DNA from: Acidithiobacillus thiooxidans ATCC 19377
Lineage (GTDB): Bacteria; Pseudomonadota; Gammaproteobacteria; Acidithiobacillales; Acidithiobacillaceae
Direction: 5' to 3'
NCBI RefSeq assembly: GCF_009662475.1
Contig: NZ_CP045571.1
Location: 2,850,501-2,914,500, forward strand
Length of the DNA stretch: 64,000 nucleotides
The notes beneath the pieces were generated by a model. It was not told the DNA's origin. It did not search any database and saw only the letters and a list, made by a program, of their open reading frames with translations. Every line of letters starts with the position of its first letter. The first letter of the stretch is position 1. The translations under genes and the position numbers were made by a program. Shown piece by piece: positions 46,738-55,446 of this stretch.

Positions 46738-47091
46738 TGCGGCTCCTCATTTCGGCTAATGCCGATAGTTTGCGGGCTAAAACCTACATGTTGAATGAAC
46801 CATAACACAGCTATGTTACAGTTTTATGAATCCTTGCTTGACATCTGTCACAAAATGAGAATTGATTGCCCAGGGGCGGCGAGCAGAAGCCCCGTAATGG
46901 GGAGATGTCCCACACGTTCTTTCAGGACCCGACAAATGCAGGCGCCTCTTGTCAACTCTCAGGATGCTTATGGGTAGCAGGATGATTTCCTGCCAATCCA
47001 AAACCGTCTAATATTAGCGTTAAGGACCGAGTGGATGGCCAAGTGGATGTTTGTCCCGCACCGATGCTCGATACCCAGAGGAGTACCAGCA
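46738..47091. other. gene-free stretch before accessory zone
   Basis: No gene is supported here. The only structures seen are the near-palindrome at 46803-46818 and a TTGACA at about 46837 without a convincing -10 partner. Confidence 0.4.
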
Positions 47092-47199
47092 ATGCATTCC
47101 GTCTTACCTTCTATCAGAAGTAATGGCATAGGAGATCAGAGAGTTAAACGGCAGCGTTGCATTTCAAAATTGAAACCGTCAAGCTTTAAGAGGCTTTAA
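47092..47199 (+). CDS. possible 35-residue basic small protein or leader peptide
   Basis: ATG at 47092 has AGAGGAG about 9 nt upstream and the frame runs 36 codons to TAA, 2 bp before the next gene. The product is strongly basic (VKRQRCISKLKPSSFKRL). Good ribosome site and spacing are in favour; lack of any recognised family is against. Confidence 0.35.
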   Translation: MHSVLPSIRSNGIGDQRVKRQRCISKLKPSSFKRL

Positions 47200-47201
47200 T
47201 C

Positions 47202-47420
47202 ATGACCAACAACCTTGAAAACCTCCTCCTGGAGCATCTTCGCGCCATTCGCTCGGAACAGTCTGCTATGCGCGACGACATCCGCGAAATAAAATCAAGG
47301 CTGATCAGCCTTGAACGGACAATGGCAGGCAACTATGCGGATATTGTTGATCAACACGTAAAATATGATCGGATCACTGAACGCCTGGAGCGCATTGAGC
47401 GCCGCCTCGAACTCTCCTGA
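47202..47420 (+). CDS. small coiled-coil protein, 72 residues
   Basis: Not assigned to a function. Heptad-like spacing of Leu/Ile (LLLEHLRAIRSEQ ... IREIKSRLISLERTM ... ITERLERIERRLEL) predicts a coiled coil over most of the length. AAGAGGCTTTA precedes the ATG. Similar short coiled-coil proteins are common passengers in accessory regions. Confidence 0.65.
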   Translation: MTNNLENLLLEHLRAIRSEQSAMRDDIREIKSRLISLERTMAGNYADIVDQHVKYDRITERLERIERRLELS

Positions 47421-47521
47421 AAGACCATAAAATGAGCGGCAGCTGCTTTTGGTCCCATAACGACTCAAATCAAGCAGCAGCCGGGTCCACCATACCACTC
47501 AAAATAGAGAAGGGCTGGGGA

Positions 47522-48106
47522 ATGCATGAAAAGGGAAATAATAAAAGCCTTATGTGGCCGCAAGAAATTCAAATTGATCCATCGCTAAGTATTACTGTGC
47601 TGGCGGTTGGACACACAGAAAAAATCTTTGCTTTGATTGATGAAAACAGGGAATATCTAGCCCGTTGGCTCCCGTGGGTTGATGAAACCCGTTGTGTTGA
47701 TGATACAAGGAATCATATCCTGAAAGCTCCTGTTCAGCTTCAGCAGGGAACGGATGTTAATTACGTCATTAAATTCAATCATGCGATCGTGGGACGTGTA
47801 GGTTTTCATTATGTTGAACCGTTTTCGGGCGCTGGCCGATTGGGATACTGGTTGAGCGAAGAAAGCCAGGGGCGAGGAATCATGTCACGAGTCTGTAATT
47901 CTTTAACAGAAGAGGCTTTATGTCGCCAAGGTATTCGTCGTGTGGAAATTCGATGCGCAGTCGAAAATAGCCAGAGTCGGCGCATTCCCGAACGTCTTGG
48001 CTACCGTTTTCATGGGTTTCGCAAGGAGGCTGAATGCCTGCGAGGGCGGTACGTTGACCATGCCGTGTACTTTGCGGAATGGGATTGGTGGGTTAGCTCC
48101 TGCTAG
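47522..48106 (+). CDS. GNAT N-acetyltransferase, RimL-like
   Basis: About 194 residues. The acetyl-CoA-binding region reads LGYWLSEESQGRGIMSRV, with the GNAT Q/RxxGxG/A-like QGRGIM, followed by RVEIRCAVENSQSRRIPERLGY. This matches RimL/YdaF-type acetyltransferases acting on protein N termini or small amines. The start at 47522 is the best by homology to the family N terminus but its ribosome site is too close; other starts are possible. Confidence 0.85.
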   Translation: MHEKGNNKSLMWPQEIQIDPSLSITVLAVGHTEKIFALIDENREYLARWLPWVDETRCVDDTRNHILKAPVQLQQGTDVNYVIKFNHAIVGRVGFHYVEPFSGAGRLGYWLSEESQGRGIMSRVCNSLTEEALCRQGIRRVEIRCAVENSQSRRIPERLGYRFHGFRKEAECLRGRYVDHAVYFAEWDWWVSSC

Positions 48107-48195
48107 AAGCCGGATCGTTCCAGATCCCAGATGCTTTTCCTCACGCAGCAAACTGATTATCCTCACAGGACAAGCCAACATAGGGGGGGTGTCCC

Positions 48196-48462
48196 ATGGC
48201 TACGGCAAGACAGCTTGATCAATCCACAACGAGTTTGTATGAACAGGATTTCTTTATCCAAGGACAGCGTAGAGAACTCGCAAGACTTATAAAACAATCT
48301 CCCAGCCTGAAAGCTTTCATTCCTGAAGTTCTGAATGAGCTTTGGCAGGATGCCCGCGAGGATGCGGAAATAGAGACCGGGATGCCAATTCAAACCTTCC
48401 CTAAATCCTGTCCGTGGGATACAAACGAACAAATACTCAATAAAACCTGGTGGCCAGAATGA
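48196..48462 (+). CDS. DUF29 protein with internal deletion
   Basis: An 88-residue protein. The N-terminal LYEQDFF and the C-terminal part (RRELARLIKQSPSLKAF, EDAEIETGMPIQTFPKSCPW) match the two ends of DUF29, but the middle of the family domain (roughly 50-60 residues, the conserved EIESMG/LLKW region) is absent and the frame is kept. It may be a decayed gene or a minimal variant. The function of DUF29 is unknown; it is often in accessory regions. Confidence 0.6.
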   Translation: MATARQLDQSTTSLYEQDFFIQGQRRELARLIKQSPSLKAFIPEVLNELWQDAREDAEIETGMPIQTFPKSCPWDTNEQILNKTWWPE

Positions 48463-48549
48463 GCAGATGCACCGTAATGACTCATAATCTGCCCTCCTGG
48501 GTAGCAGGGAAACCGAGTAAAACCGGGCGATCTGCCGTTCGGGGTTTTG

Positions 48550-48596
48550 GGGCCACGAGACAGAATGGTGCATTCTGTCTCGAAACAAAATTTTTA
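48550..48596. repeat. hairpin repeat flanking zinc-ribbon gene, left copy
   Basis: A perfect 12-bp stem, CGAGACAGAATG (48556-48567) and CATTCTGTCTCG (48571-48582), loop GTG, then AAACAAAATTTTT. A related copy occurs at 48834-48874. The left copy could also end transcripts. Confidence 0.6.
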
Positions 48597-48606
48597 CTGG
48601 GGGTCC

Positions 48607-48828
48607 ATGCTCGTGGAAATAATATTAGAATCAGTAATCACTTGTCCTAAATGCGGGCATCAAGAAACAGAAACGATGCCAACGGATGCATGCCAATGGT
48701 TTTATGATTGCAAAAACTGCGGTGCAATCCTAAGCCCGAAGGAAGGTGATTGTTGTGTTTTCTGTTCTTTCGGTACAGTTCCCTGTCCACCCATTCAAAA
48801 AAACTCCAGCATTTGCTGTACGCCTTAA
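48607..48828 (+). CDS. small Cys-rich GDCC-motif zinc-ribbon protein
   Basis: A 73-residue protein. One Cys pair in ITCPKCGHQE and another in YDCKNCGAIL form a zinc-ribbon-like core; the C-terminal GDCCVFCSFGTVPCPPIQ is a compact Cys-rich motif of a small conserved family (GDCCVFCSYG-type) often next to metal-resistance genes. The role is unknown. ATG 48607 was chosen to start at the conserved region. It is bracketed by two related hairpin repeats. Confidence 0.65.
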   Translation: MLVEIILESVITCPKCGHQETETMPTDACQWFYDCKNCGAILSPKEGDCCVFCSFGTVPCPPIQKNSSICCTP

Positions 48829-48833
48829 TTTTT

Positions 48834-48874
48834 GCGCCCACGAAACATAATGGCGCGTTTCGGTTAATAAAATG
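48834..48874. repeat. hairpin repeat flanking zinc-ribbon gene, right copy
   Basis: CCACGAAACATAATGGCGC (48838-48856) matches 16 of 19 bases of CCACGAGACAGAATGGTGC (48553-48571) and likewise runs into a short stem (CGAAAC/GTTTCG) and an AT-rich end. Confidence 0.55.
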
Positions 48875-48902
48875 ATCGAAAGTCTCGACAGGTGAAAATG
48901 GT

Positions 48903-49253
48903 GTGGCCTTCTTCGGCACTGCGCTGACGCTGCTGCGCGTCTTCGTGTTGTTTGTGGTCACAGCCCTTGCCGAGATCATCGGCTGCTATCTGCCGTGGCT
49001 TGTGATCAAACAGGACAAACCGCTCTGGCTGCTGTTGCCCGCAGCCATCTCGCTCGGTGCCTTCGCCTGGTTGTTGACCCTGCATCCGACCGCCGCCGGG
49101 CGTACCTATGCCGCGTATGGCGGCGTGTACATCGCGGTTGCCATTGGGTGGCTTTGGGTGGTGGAGGGAATACGCCCAAGTTTTTGGGACGTTATCGGCA
49201 GCCTTCTTGCCCTGACGGGTATGGCCGTTATTATGTTCGCACCCAGAAGCTAA
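48903..49253 (+). CDS. YnfA/UPF0060 family membrane protein
   Basis: A 116-residue protein with four membrane segments and the family motifs [50 protein letters not shown] and [16 protein letters not shown]. It resembles small multidrug-resistance-like exporters, but the substrate is unknown. Start GTG 48903 with AGGTGA 7 nt upstream. A short inverted copy of its middle part lies at 49962-50042. Confidence 0.9.
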   Translation: MAFFGTALTLLRVFVLFVVTALAEIIGCYLPWLVIKQDKPLWLLLPAAISLGAFAWLLTLHPTAAGRTYAAYGGVYIAVAIGWLWVVEGIRPSFWDVIGSLLALTGMAVIMFAPRS

Positions 49254-49352
49254 CGCGCTCGCAATCAACAGGTATTTTCGATTGCAAGCCGTTACACTTA
49301 TGGTGAAGGCGCTTTTGAAGATCGCAGTAACACTCAAAAAAGGAGAGATGCC

Positions 49353-49910
49353 GTGAATAGAAGACAGTTGTTAAAGTCGATATTGTCGGCACTGGCTGTG
49401 GCAGGTTATGTGCAGGCAGACCGAGCTAGTGCCTCGGGTATGGGCGGCATGATGGGAAACATGATGGGTGATAATGCGCCTGACCACGAAGGCATGCGTG
49501 CCATGATGTCACCGGAGAATCGTGGACCCATGCGTACCGGGATGGAGTTGTTCCAGGTCCATGCAGAGGTACATCGCAAAGTGACTTTTCTGCCCAATGG
49601 AATACATGCGGTCACGATTTCGGCCGAGCCACATACGGTTGCTTTACTCCAGGCGCATGTGACCCAGATGTATCAGCGCCTGGCGGAAGACCAACCTTTC
49701 CCTTATCCGGCCAGTCGAAGCGTTCCCGTCATGTTCGCTCATCCAACGCTATACCAGCGAAAACTGGACTATCTCAAGGATGGGGTGGCGGTGACAGAAA
49801 CGTCGTCAGATCCAGAAATGATCCAGGTGATTCATGCCCACGCACGTGAAATTACGCGCTTTGTCAAAGAAGGCATGCCTGCGATGATGCGGAGAATGAT
49901 GTCCTCATGA
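49353..49910 (+). CDS. TAT-exported Met-rich protein
   Basis: A 185-residue protein. It starts with a twin-arginine-like signal ([20 protein letters not shown]). A Met/Gly-rich segment ([12 protein letters not shown]) follows, then a conserved-looking domain with several His ([24 protein letters not shown]). Met- and His-rich exported proteins often bind copper or other soft metals; that is inference. AAAAAGGAGAG precedes the GTG/ATG region; the start is GTG 49353. Confidence 0.65.
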   Translation: MNRRQLLKSILSALAVAGYVQADRASASGMGGMMGNMMGDNAPDHEGMRAMMSPENRGPMRTGMELFQVHAEVHRKVTFLPNGIHAVTISAEPHTVALLQAHVTQMYQRLAEDQPFPYPASRSVPVMFAHPTLYQRKLDYLKDGVAVTETSSDPEMIQVIHAHAREITRFVKEGMPAMMRRMMSS

Positions 49911-49961
49911 GACGCAGGGATGCGGACTCAATGTCCAATATATAGATATAGGATATTCTTG

Positions 49962-50042
49962 GCCGGCAACGGTGGGATGCAGGGTCAACAACCAGGCGAA
50001 GACCCCAAGCGAGATAGCTGCGGGCAACAACAGCCAGATTTG
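49962..50042 (-). pseudogene. ynfA fragment (inverted partial copy)
   Basis: On the minus strand [20 protein letters not shown] followed by HPTVAG repeats the middle of the YnfA protein encoded at 48903-49253, with a few changes. There is no matching N- or C-terminal part. It is a relic of duplication or recombination. Confidence 0.8.
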
Positions 50043-50224
50043 TATTATTGAGACCATCGGATTGATAATCCGATGGTCTATCCAGATAAAAACCAGCAGT
50101 AAAAGGCGTTTTAGCCTGCGCCATGCCGTGATTATTGGCGCCTTGCCCAAAATGCGCCCAAGTGCCCCGAAAACACCCGTTAATTGCGAGCACGCCGTGT
50201 TTGGTTGCAAGCCGCTACACCTGC

Positions 50225-50359
50225 TTAGCTGAAAAGCTCGCTGAGTGAGCCAAGCCGTGCAAGTTTGAGCGTATGGGTATTCGACTTGCGGTAGATCAGT
50301 AGCAAGTCGGGCTTCACATGACATTCCCGATAACCTGCCCAATCGCCGCTATGATGAAG
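50225..50359 (-). pseudogene. YafQ-type toxin, 5'-truncated fragment
   Basis: Just downstream of the RelB/DinJ-type antitoxin, the minus strand encodes [20 protein letters not shown] and then [21 protein letters not shown] to a TAA. This is the C-terminal half of YafQ-family mRNA interferases, including the DxxxIY region. The N-terminal half is missing and no start codon with a ribosome site is present, so it should be inactive. Confidence 0.75.
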
Positions 50360-50364
50360 ACCGG

Positions 50365-50631
50365 TCAATCGCCCGCATGCAGGTCTGCCATCAGATCATC
50401 AACGCTGGCGAAGCGCTTCCCTTTCCCGGCCTCCAGCTCGGCAATGGCCTTGCGGGTGGTCGTATTAGGTACCTTTACCTCGAAAGGCAAACGGCGCTCA
50501 TCGGCTATGCGCAACATCAGCAAGCGAATAGCATCAGAGACGGACAGGCCCATCGCTTCGAGGGCTTCGGCGGCGCGTTCCTTAGTGTTAGTGTCGATGC
50601 GAGCGCGGACATAGGTATCGGTGGTACTCAT
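50365..50631 (-). CDS. RelB/DinJ-family antitoxin, orphan
   Basis: An 88-residue protein with an N-terminal ribbon-helix-helix domain (YVRARIDTNTKERAAEALEAMGLSVSDAIRLL) that binds its own promoter in the family, and a C-terminal toxin-binding tail. Its partner toxin gene is reduced to a fragment, so it remains as an orphan antitoxin, perhaps still a repressor. Confidence 0.85.
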   Translation of the reverse strand: MSTTDTYVRARIDTNTKERAAEALEAMGLSVSDAIRLLMLRIADERRLPFEVKVPNTTTRKAIAELEAGKGKRFASVDDLMADLHAGD

Positions 50632-50768
50632 GGTGATTTCCCATAAATCGGTTTCAGAGTTTCTAATGTAGTCTTCTTGTGACTACAAATCAAAGGCCGC
50701 CGCTGGATCGCCCCCCCCTGCTTCGTTCGTCGGAAATTTCGGCAGTTCATTGGACCATCGGGAATGGA

Positions 50769-51458
50769 TCAGCTTTCAAGTGTCTGCAGTACACCATTCT
50801 GCAGGCGCAACACCCGCCCCATATGTGCCGCCAGCGCGGGCTCATGGGTGACAATAACCAGCGCGGTGCCCAATTCCCGGTTCAGGCTGAGCATCAGGTC
50901 ATGGACACTCTCGGCCGATTCACTGTCCAGATTCCCCGTCGGTTCATCGGCCAGAAGCAAGGCTGGTCGGGTTACCAGGGCACGGGCCAGGGCCACCCGC
51001 TGCCTTTCGCCTCCGGACAACATGCCTGGCTTGTGCTGCAAGCGCTCACCCAGACCGACCCGTGCCAGAATTTCTTCGCCCCAGGCCTGCACCGAATGCC
51101 GGGGCACCCGACGAATCAGGAGCGGCAAGAGCACATTTTCCAGGGCGGTAAACTCCGGCAACAGGCGATGTAACTGATACACAAAGCCGACACTCTGGTT
51201 GCGCAGGCGGCTGCGGGCAGATTCCCGGAGTTTGTAGATTTCCTGACCGAGAATGCGGACCACCCCCCCTGAGGGTTTTTCCAGTCCCCCCATCAGATGC
51301 ATCAGGGTACTTTTGCCCTGCCCCGATGCGCCGACAATGGCCAGGCTTTCGCCTTTGCGGATTTGCAAATTGATGTCGCGGATGACTTCCAGCTTGTCTC
51401 TGCCAATGGCAAAACTCTGACGCAAATGCTCTACGGACAGGACCAATTCATCATTCAT
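50769..51458 (-). CDS. lolD: lipoprotein-releasing system ATPase
   Basis: The ABC ATPase that powers extraction of outer-membrane lipoproteins from the inner membrane. 229 residues from ATG 51458. Walker A GASGQGKSTL, Q-loop area, signature LSGGERQRVALARAL and Walker B LLLADEPTGNLD are all present. The start overlaps the LolC/E gene end by 8 bp. Confidence 0.94.
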   Translation of the reverse strand: MNDELVLSVEHLRQSFAIGRDKLEVIRDINLQIRKGESLAIVGASGQGKSTLMHLMGGLEKPSGGVVRILGQEIYKLRESARSRLRNQSVGFVYQLHRLLPEFTALENVLLPLLIRRVPRHSVQAWGEEILARVGLGERLQHKPGMLSGGERQRVALARALVTRPALLLADEPTGNLDSESAESVHDLMLSLNRELGTALVIVTHEPALAAHMGRVLRLQNGVLQTLES

Positions 51459-52695
51459 AGCGTAAAGCCTCCGCCGGGGCGACCCGTGATGCCCTCCAGG
51501 AGGGGTACAAGGTGGCAATCCAGCTCATGATCAGGGCCGCCACAGCTACATGCACCACATCCCAGGGTTCGAGCTTGGAGGGCAACTGACTGATGGAATA
51601 CACCTCCGGAGAGATGAACTGGGTATGCAGTAATTGTTCAAGGGCGGGCACCAGAGTGGGAATATTCAGGGCCAGCAGGACGCCAAAAAACACCCCCAGC
51701 AAAGTCCCGACCAGACCGATCACTGCTCCCTGCACCATGAAAATCAGCATGATACTGCGTGGCGTGACGCCCAGAGTGCGCAAAATGGCAATATCGGTTT
51801 CCTTGTCGGTCACCACCATGACCAGGGTCGCCACAATGTTGAATGCCGCCACCGCAATAATCAGGGATAAAATGACGAACATGACCAGTTTTTCCATGCT
51901 CAGGGCCTTGAAAAAGTTTTCATGGGTCTGGGTCCAGTCCTGAATATAAAAGGCTGGCCCCAGTTGTTTCTGGAGATGGGCGGCAAAAGCTGGTGCAGCA
52001 AAGGGATTTTTGATCTGCATACGCAGGCCGGTCACCCCTTTATCCAGCCCATAAAGGCGCTGGGCATCCCCCAGATTGATGTACGCCATGCCGCTGTCGT
52101 AGGCGTAAATACCCACAGAAAACAGACCGACCACGGTAAACTGGCGCAAGGACGGACTCACGCCCAGAGGGGTGACTCCGCCCTGGGGCGAAATCAGGGT
52201 GATCTTATCGCCTACGGTGACTCCCAATTGCCGGGCCAGAGCCGTACCCAGCACAATACTCCAGGGATGACTTTGCAGGCTTTGCAGCTTGCCTACTTTC
52301 ATATCCTTGGCCAGCTTGTCCACTCTCCCTTCCAGAGCAGGATCAATGCCCTCAATCATCGCTCCACTGACCAGACCATCATGGGAAATCAGTGCCTGCG
52401 CCTGCACATAGGGTGCCACGCCAGTCACATCCGGCACCCGCGACAAACGTCGGGTAGCGGTCTGCCAGTCCATGACCGGCACCCCGTTGCCCTGAATGAT
52501 GACATCGGAGGTCACCGCCAGGATCCGCGAACGCAGGGTGTGGTCAAAACCATTCATGACCGCCATGACCGCAATCAGGGCGGCTACCCCGATGACCATT
52601 CCGAGGATGGCCGTTCCGGTAATAAAAGAAATGAAATGATTATTTCTTTTGGCCCGGGTATAGCGCAACCCGATCCACAACTCATAAGGGCGCAT
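51451..52695 (-). CDS. lolC: lipoprotein-releasing system permease
   Basis: A 414-residue inner-membrane permease with one N-terminal membrane segment (FISFITGTAILGMVIGVAALIAVMAVM), a large periplasmic domain (about 50-260) and three C-terminal segments (MFVILSLIIAVAAFNIV and on). A single permease gene serves for both LolC and LolE here, as in many species (often called LolF or LolC/E). It lies 2 bp after lysS and couples to lolD. Confidence 0.92.
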   Translation of the reverse strand: MRPYELWIGLRYTRAKRNNHFISFITGTAILGMVIGVAALIAVMAVMNGFDHTLRSRILAVTSDVIIQGNGVPVMDWQTATRRLSRVPDVTGVAPYVQAQALISHDGLVSGAMIEGIDPALEGRVDKLAKDMKVGKLQSLQSHPWSIVLGTALARQLGVTVGDKITLISPQGGVTPLGVSPSLRQFTVVGLFSVGIYAYDSGMAYINLGDAQRLYGLDKGVTGLRMQIKNPFAAPAFAAHLQKQLGPAFYIQDWTQTHENFFKALSMEKLVMFVILSLIIAVAAFNIVATLVMVVTDKETDIAILRTLGVTPRSIMLIFMVQGAVIGLVGTLLGVFFGVLLALNIPTLVPALEQLLHTQFISPEVYSISQLPSKLEPWDVVHVAVAALIMSWIATLYPSWRASRVAPAEALRYE

Positions 52696-52697
52696 GA

Positions 52698-54179
52698 TTA
52701 TTCCGGTCGCAAGTGCGGGAAGAGAATGACTTCACGAATACTGGGCTGATCCGCCAGCAACATGACCAGACGATCAATACCCAGCCCGACACCCGCAGTG
52801 GGTGGCATTCCATACTCCAGGGCGCGGATATAATCGGCATCATAGAACATGGCTTCTTCATCACCGGCATCCTTGGCCTCTACCTGGGCGCGGAACCGGG
52901 CGGCCTGATCTTCGGGATCATTGAGCTCCGAAAAACCATTGGCCAGCTCTCGTCCGGCAATCATCAACTCAAAGCGGTCGGTCACCTCCGGGTCCAGATC
53001 ATTACGGCGCGCCAGGGGGCTGACTTCCAGAGGATACTCGGTAATGAACGTCGGTTGCTGCAAATTCCCTTCCACGGTCTTTTCAAAAATTTCGATCAGC
53101 CTTTTGCCCCAGCCCCAGGAAGCTTCACAGGGCACGCGTAACTGCGCCAGCTTGGCAGCCAGGACTTCCGGATCACGCAGATCGGCGTCGGCCAGATCCG
53201 GATTGTAGGCGCGCACCGACTCGCTCACGCTCATCCGCACAAAAGCCTTGCCCAGATCAATTTCCAGGCCCTGATACTGAATCCGGGTGTCACCCAGGGC
53301 CGCTTGTGCCGCAGCGCGAATCAGGGTTTCGGTCAAATCCATGGCATCCCGATAATCGGCATAGGCCTCATACCATTCGAGCATGGTGAATTCCGGATTA
53401 TGGCGGGTGGAAACTCCTTCATTACGAAAATTACGGTTGATTTCAAAGACCTGCTCAATACCACCCACTACCAGGCGCTTCAGGTAAAGTTCCGGGGCAA
53501 TGCGCAGGTACAGCGTCATATCCAGGGCATGATGATGGGTCATGAAAGGACGCGCTGTGGCGCCACCGGGAATGACATGCATCATGGGCGTTTCTGCTTC
53601 AAAAAACCCGCGCTGGCGCAAGCCTTCGCGGAGAGCGGCCACAGTTTCCGCCCGGATCTGAAACGTCCGGCGGGCCGATTCGGTGACGATGAGATCCACA
53701 TAACGCTGCCGAAAACGGGTTTCAGGATCACTCAGCCCATGCCATTTTTCCGGCAGGGGACGCAGGGCTTTACTGAGCAATTGCAGACTATGGACTTTCA
53801 GGGACAATTCGCCGGTTTTGGTGCGGAACAAAATCCCTTCCACGCCGATAATGTCGCCAAAATCCAGGGCCTTGAAACGCGCATAGTGCTCTTCCCCCAA
53901 GGCATCACGACTGACAAAAAGCTGAATACGTCCGGACTGATCCTGAATATCGGCAAAACTGGCTTTGCCCATGACCCGCCGGGTCATCAGACGTCCACCC
54001 AGGCGGGCCTGGATCGGCTCCAGCTCCAGCGCCAAGGCATCCATATCGTTATAGCGCGCCTGCAGATCTCCCGCCAGGGCATCGCGCCGAAAGTGGTTGG
54101 GGTAGGCCTGTCCCTCATGCCGCCACTGGGTCAGCTTGTCCTGGCGTACCTGCATCTGATCATTCAGTTCCTGATCCAC
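52698..54179 (-). CDS. lysS: lysyl-tRNA synthetase, class II
   Basis: A 493-residue cytoplasmic enzyme charging tRNA-Lys. It has the N-terminal OB anticodon-binding domain (about 55-165), class II motif 2 [16 protein letters not shown] and motif 3 [10 protein letters not shown]. The start is a GTG with AGGAGA upstream. The order prfB-lysS on one strand is the same as in E. coli. Confidence 0.96.
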   Translation of the reverse strand: MDQELNDQMQVRQDKLTQWRHEGQAYPNHFRRDALAGDLQARYNDMDALALELEPIQARLGGRLMTRRVMGKASFADIQDQSGRIQLFVSRDALGEEHYARFKALDFGDIIGVEGILFRTKTGELSLKVHSLQLLSKALRPLPEKWHGLSDPETRFRQRYVDLIVTESARRTFQIRAETVAALREGLRQRGFFEAETPMMHVIPGGATARPFMTHHHALDMTLYLRIAPELYLKRLVVGGIEQVFEINRNFRNEGVSTRHNPEFTMLEWYEAYADYRDAMDLTETLIRAAAQAALGDTRIQYQGLEIDLGKAFVRMSVSESVRAYNPDLADADLRDPEVLAAKLAQLRVPCEASWGWGKRLIEIFEKTVEGNLQQPTFITEYPLEVSPLARRNDLDPEVTDRFELMIAGRELANGFSELNDPEDQAARFRAQVEAKDAGDEEAMFYDADYIRALEYGMPPTAGVGLGIDRLVMLLADQPSIREVILFPHLRPE

Positions 54180-54215
54180 TTTGTTCTCCTCGCGCCAATT
54201 GTGCGTGACTGCATT

Positions 54216-55314
54216 TTATAAGCCGGCCTTCAGTGCCGCTTCGATAAACAGGTCCAGTGCCCCATCCAGAACTTTCTGGGTATCTCCCACTTCGACCCCG
54301 GTGCGGAGGTCTTTGATCCGTGACTGGTCAAGCACATAAGAACGAATCTGATGCCCCCAGCCAATGTCACTCTTGCTGTCTTCCAGCGCCTGTTTTTCCG
54401 CATCACGCTTTTTCATTTCCATTTCAAAAAGCTTGGAGCGCAACATACGCATGGCTTCGGCCCGGTTTTTATGCTGGGAACGATCCGTCTGACAGGCGAC
54501 AATAATGCCCGATGGGACGTGGGTAATCCGAATGGCCGAATCCGTCTTGTTGACGTGCTGCCCACCGGCACCACTGGCGCGGTAGGTATCCACCTTGAGG
54601 TCTGCTGGATTAATTTCGATTTCAAAGCTGTCGTCAATTTCGGGATAAATGAACACGCTGGCGAAACTGGTATGACGACGATTTCCTGAATCAAAGGGCG
54701 ATTTGCGCACCAGACGATGCACACCGGTTTCACTACGCAGCCAGCCGAAGGCATGATCGCCCTTGACGTGAATACTGGCCGACTTGATACCCGCCACTTC
54801 TCCTTCCGAGACTTCCACCAGTTCCGCAGCAAAACCGTGCTGCTCACACCAGCGCAAGTACATGCGCAAAATCATCTCTGCCCAATCCTGGGCTTCGGTA
54901 CCGCCCGCCCCCGCCTGAATATCGACAAAGCAATCGGAAGCATCATGCTCTCCCGAAAACATCCGCTGAAATTCCAGTTTTTCGACCATCGCCAGGGCCG
55001 TATCCAGATCGGCATCCACTGAAGCCAGCAGTTCCTGATCCTGCTCACTGAGCGCAAGTTCCAGCATTTCGTTACCGTCCGCCAGACTGGCACTCAACTT
55101 GTCCATCGGTCCGATGATGGCTTCCAGAGCCGCTCGTTCCCGTCCCAATTCCTGGGCTTTTTCAGCCTGGGTCCAGATGCCCGGATCTTCCAGTTCGCGC
55201 TGAACTTCTTCTAAACGGCCACGCTTTTCTTCGAGGTCAAAGATACCCCCTCAGGCCGCTCACCCGGGCCTGGAGATCTTCGTGCAACGCACGCATCTCA
55301 TTCACTTCTCTCAT
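54216..55314 (-). CDS. prfB: peptide chain release factor 2 (programmed +1 frameshift)
   Basis: Terminates translation at UGA and UAA. The start ATG 55314 (AAGGAA upstream) gives 25 codons ending ...RGYL, then an in-frame TGA (55237-55239). The classic frameshift signal is present: AGGGGG, then CTT TGA C. A +1 shift joins to the main frame beginning DLEEKRGRL. The anticodon-like SPFDSG and the catalytic GGQ ([14 protein letters not shown]) follow. RF2 thus controls its own synthesis. Confidence 0.96.
55237..55252 (-). promoter_or_regulatory. prfB programmed frameshift site
   Basis: On the minus strand AGGGGGTATCTTTGA carries the internal Shine-Dalgarno, the slippery CUU and the UGA stop with the 3-nt spacing known from E. 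coli prfB. Confidence 0.95.
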
Positions 55315-55446
55315 GATTATTCCTTTTCCAGCGGACTGCGCCGGGATCAAACCCGCGCCAGGCCGTTCACCTAGCACACAAAGCCCATAATTATGCGCAG
55401 TTTCGGTGCTGATCTCCAGTGGAGTTTTGACGGTGTTGAGAGCAGG

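Noticed and set aside
46860-47000. tRNA or other structured RNA
   Set aside because: Some local hairpins occur, but no cloverleaf, T-loop GTTCRA or CCA-like end was found. I saw no tRNA or rRNA gene anywhere in the window.
47202-50631. integron cassette array
   Set aside because: Small same-strand genes such as GNAT and Cys-rich proteins suggested it, but no integrase is present and I could not find GTTRRRY/RYYYAAC-bounded attC sites; the hairpin repeats at 48550 and 48834 do not fit attC.
55149-55314. prfB frameshift as a pseudogene or sequencing error
   Set aside because: The complete programmed frameshift signal is present at the expected codon.
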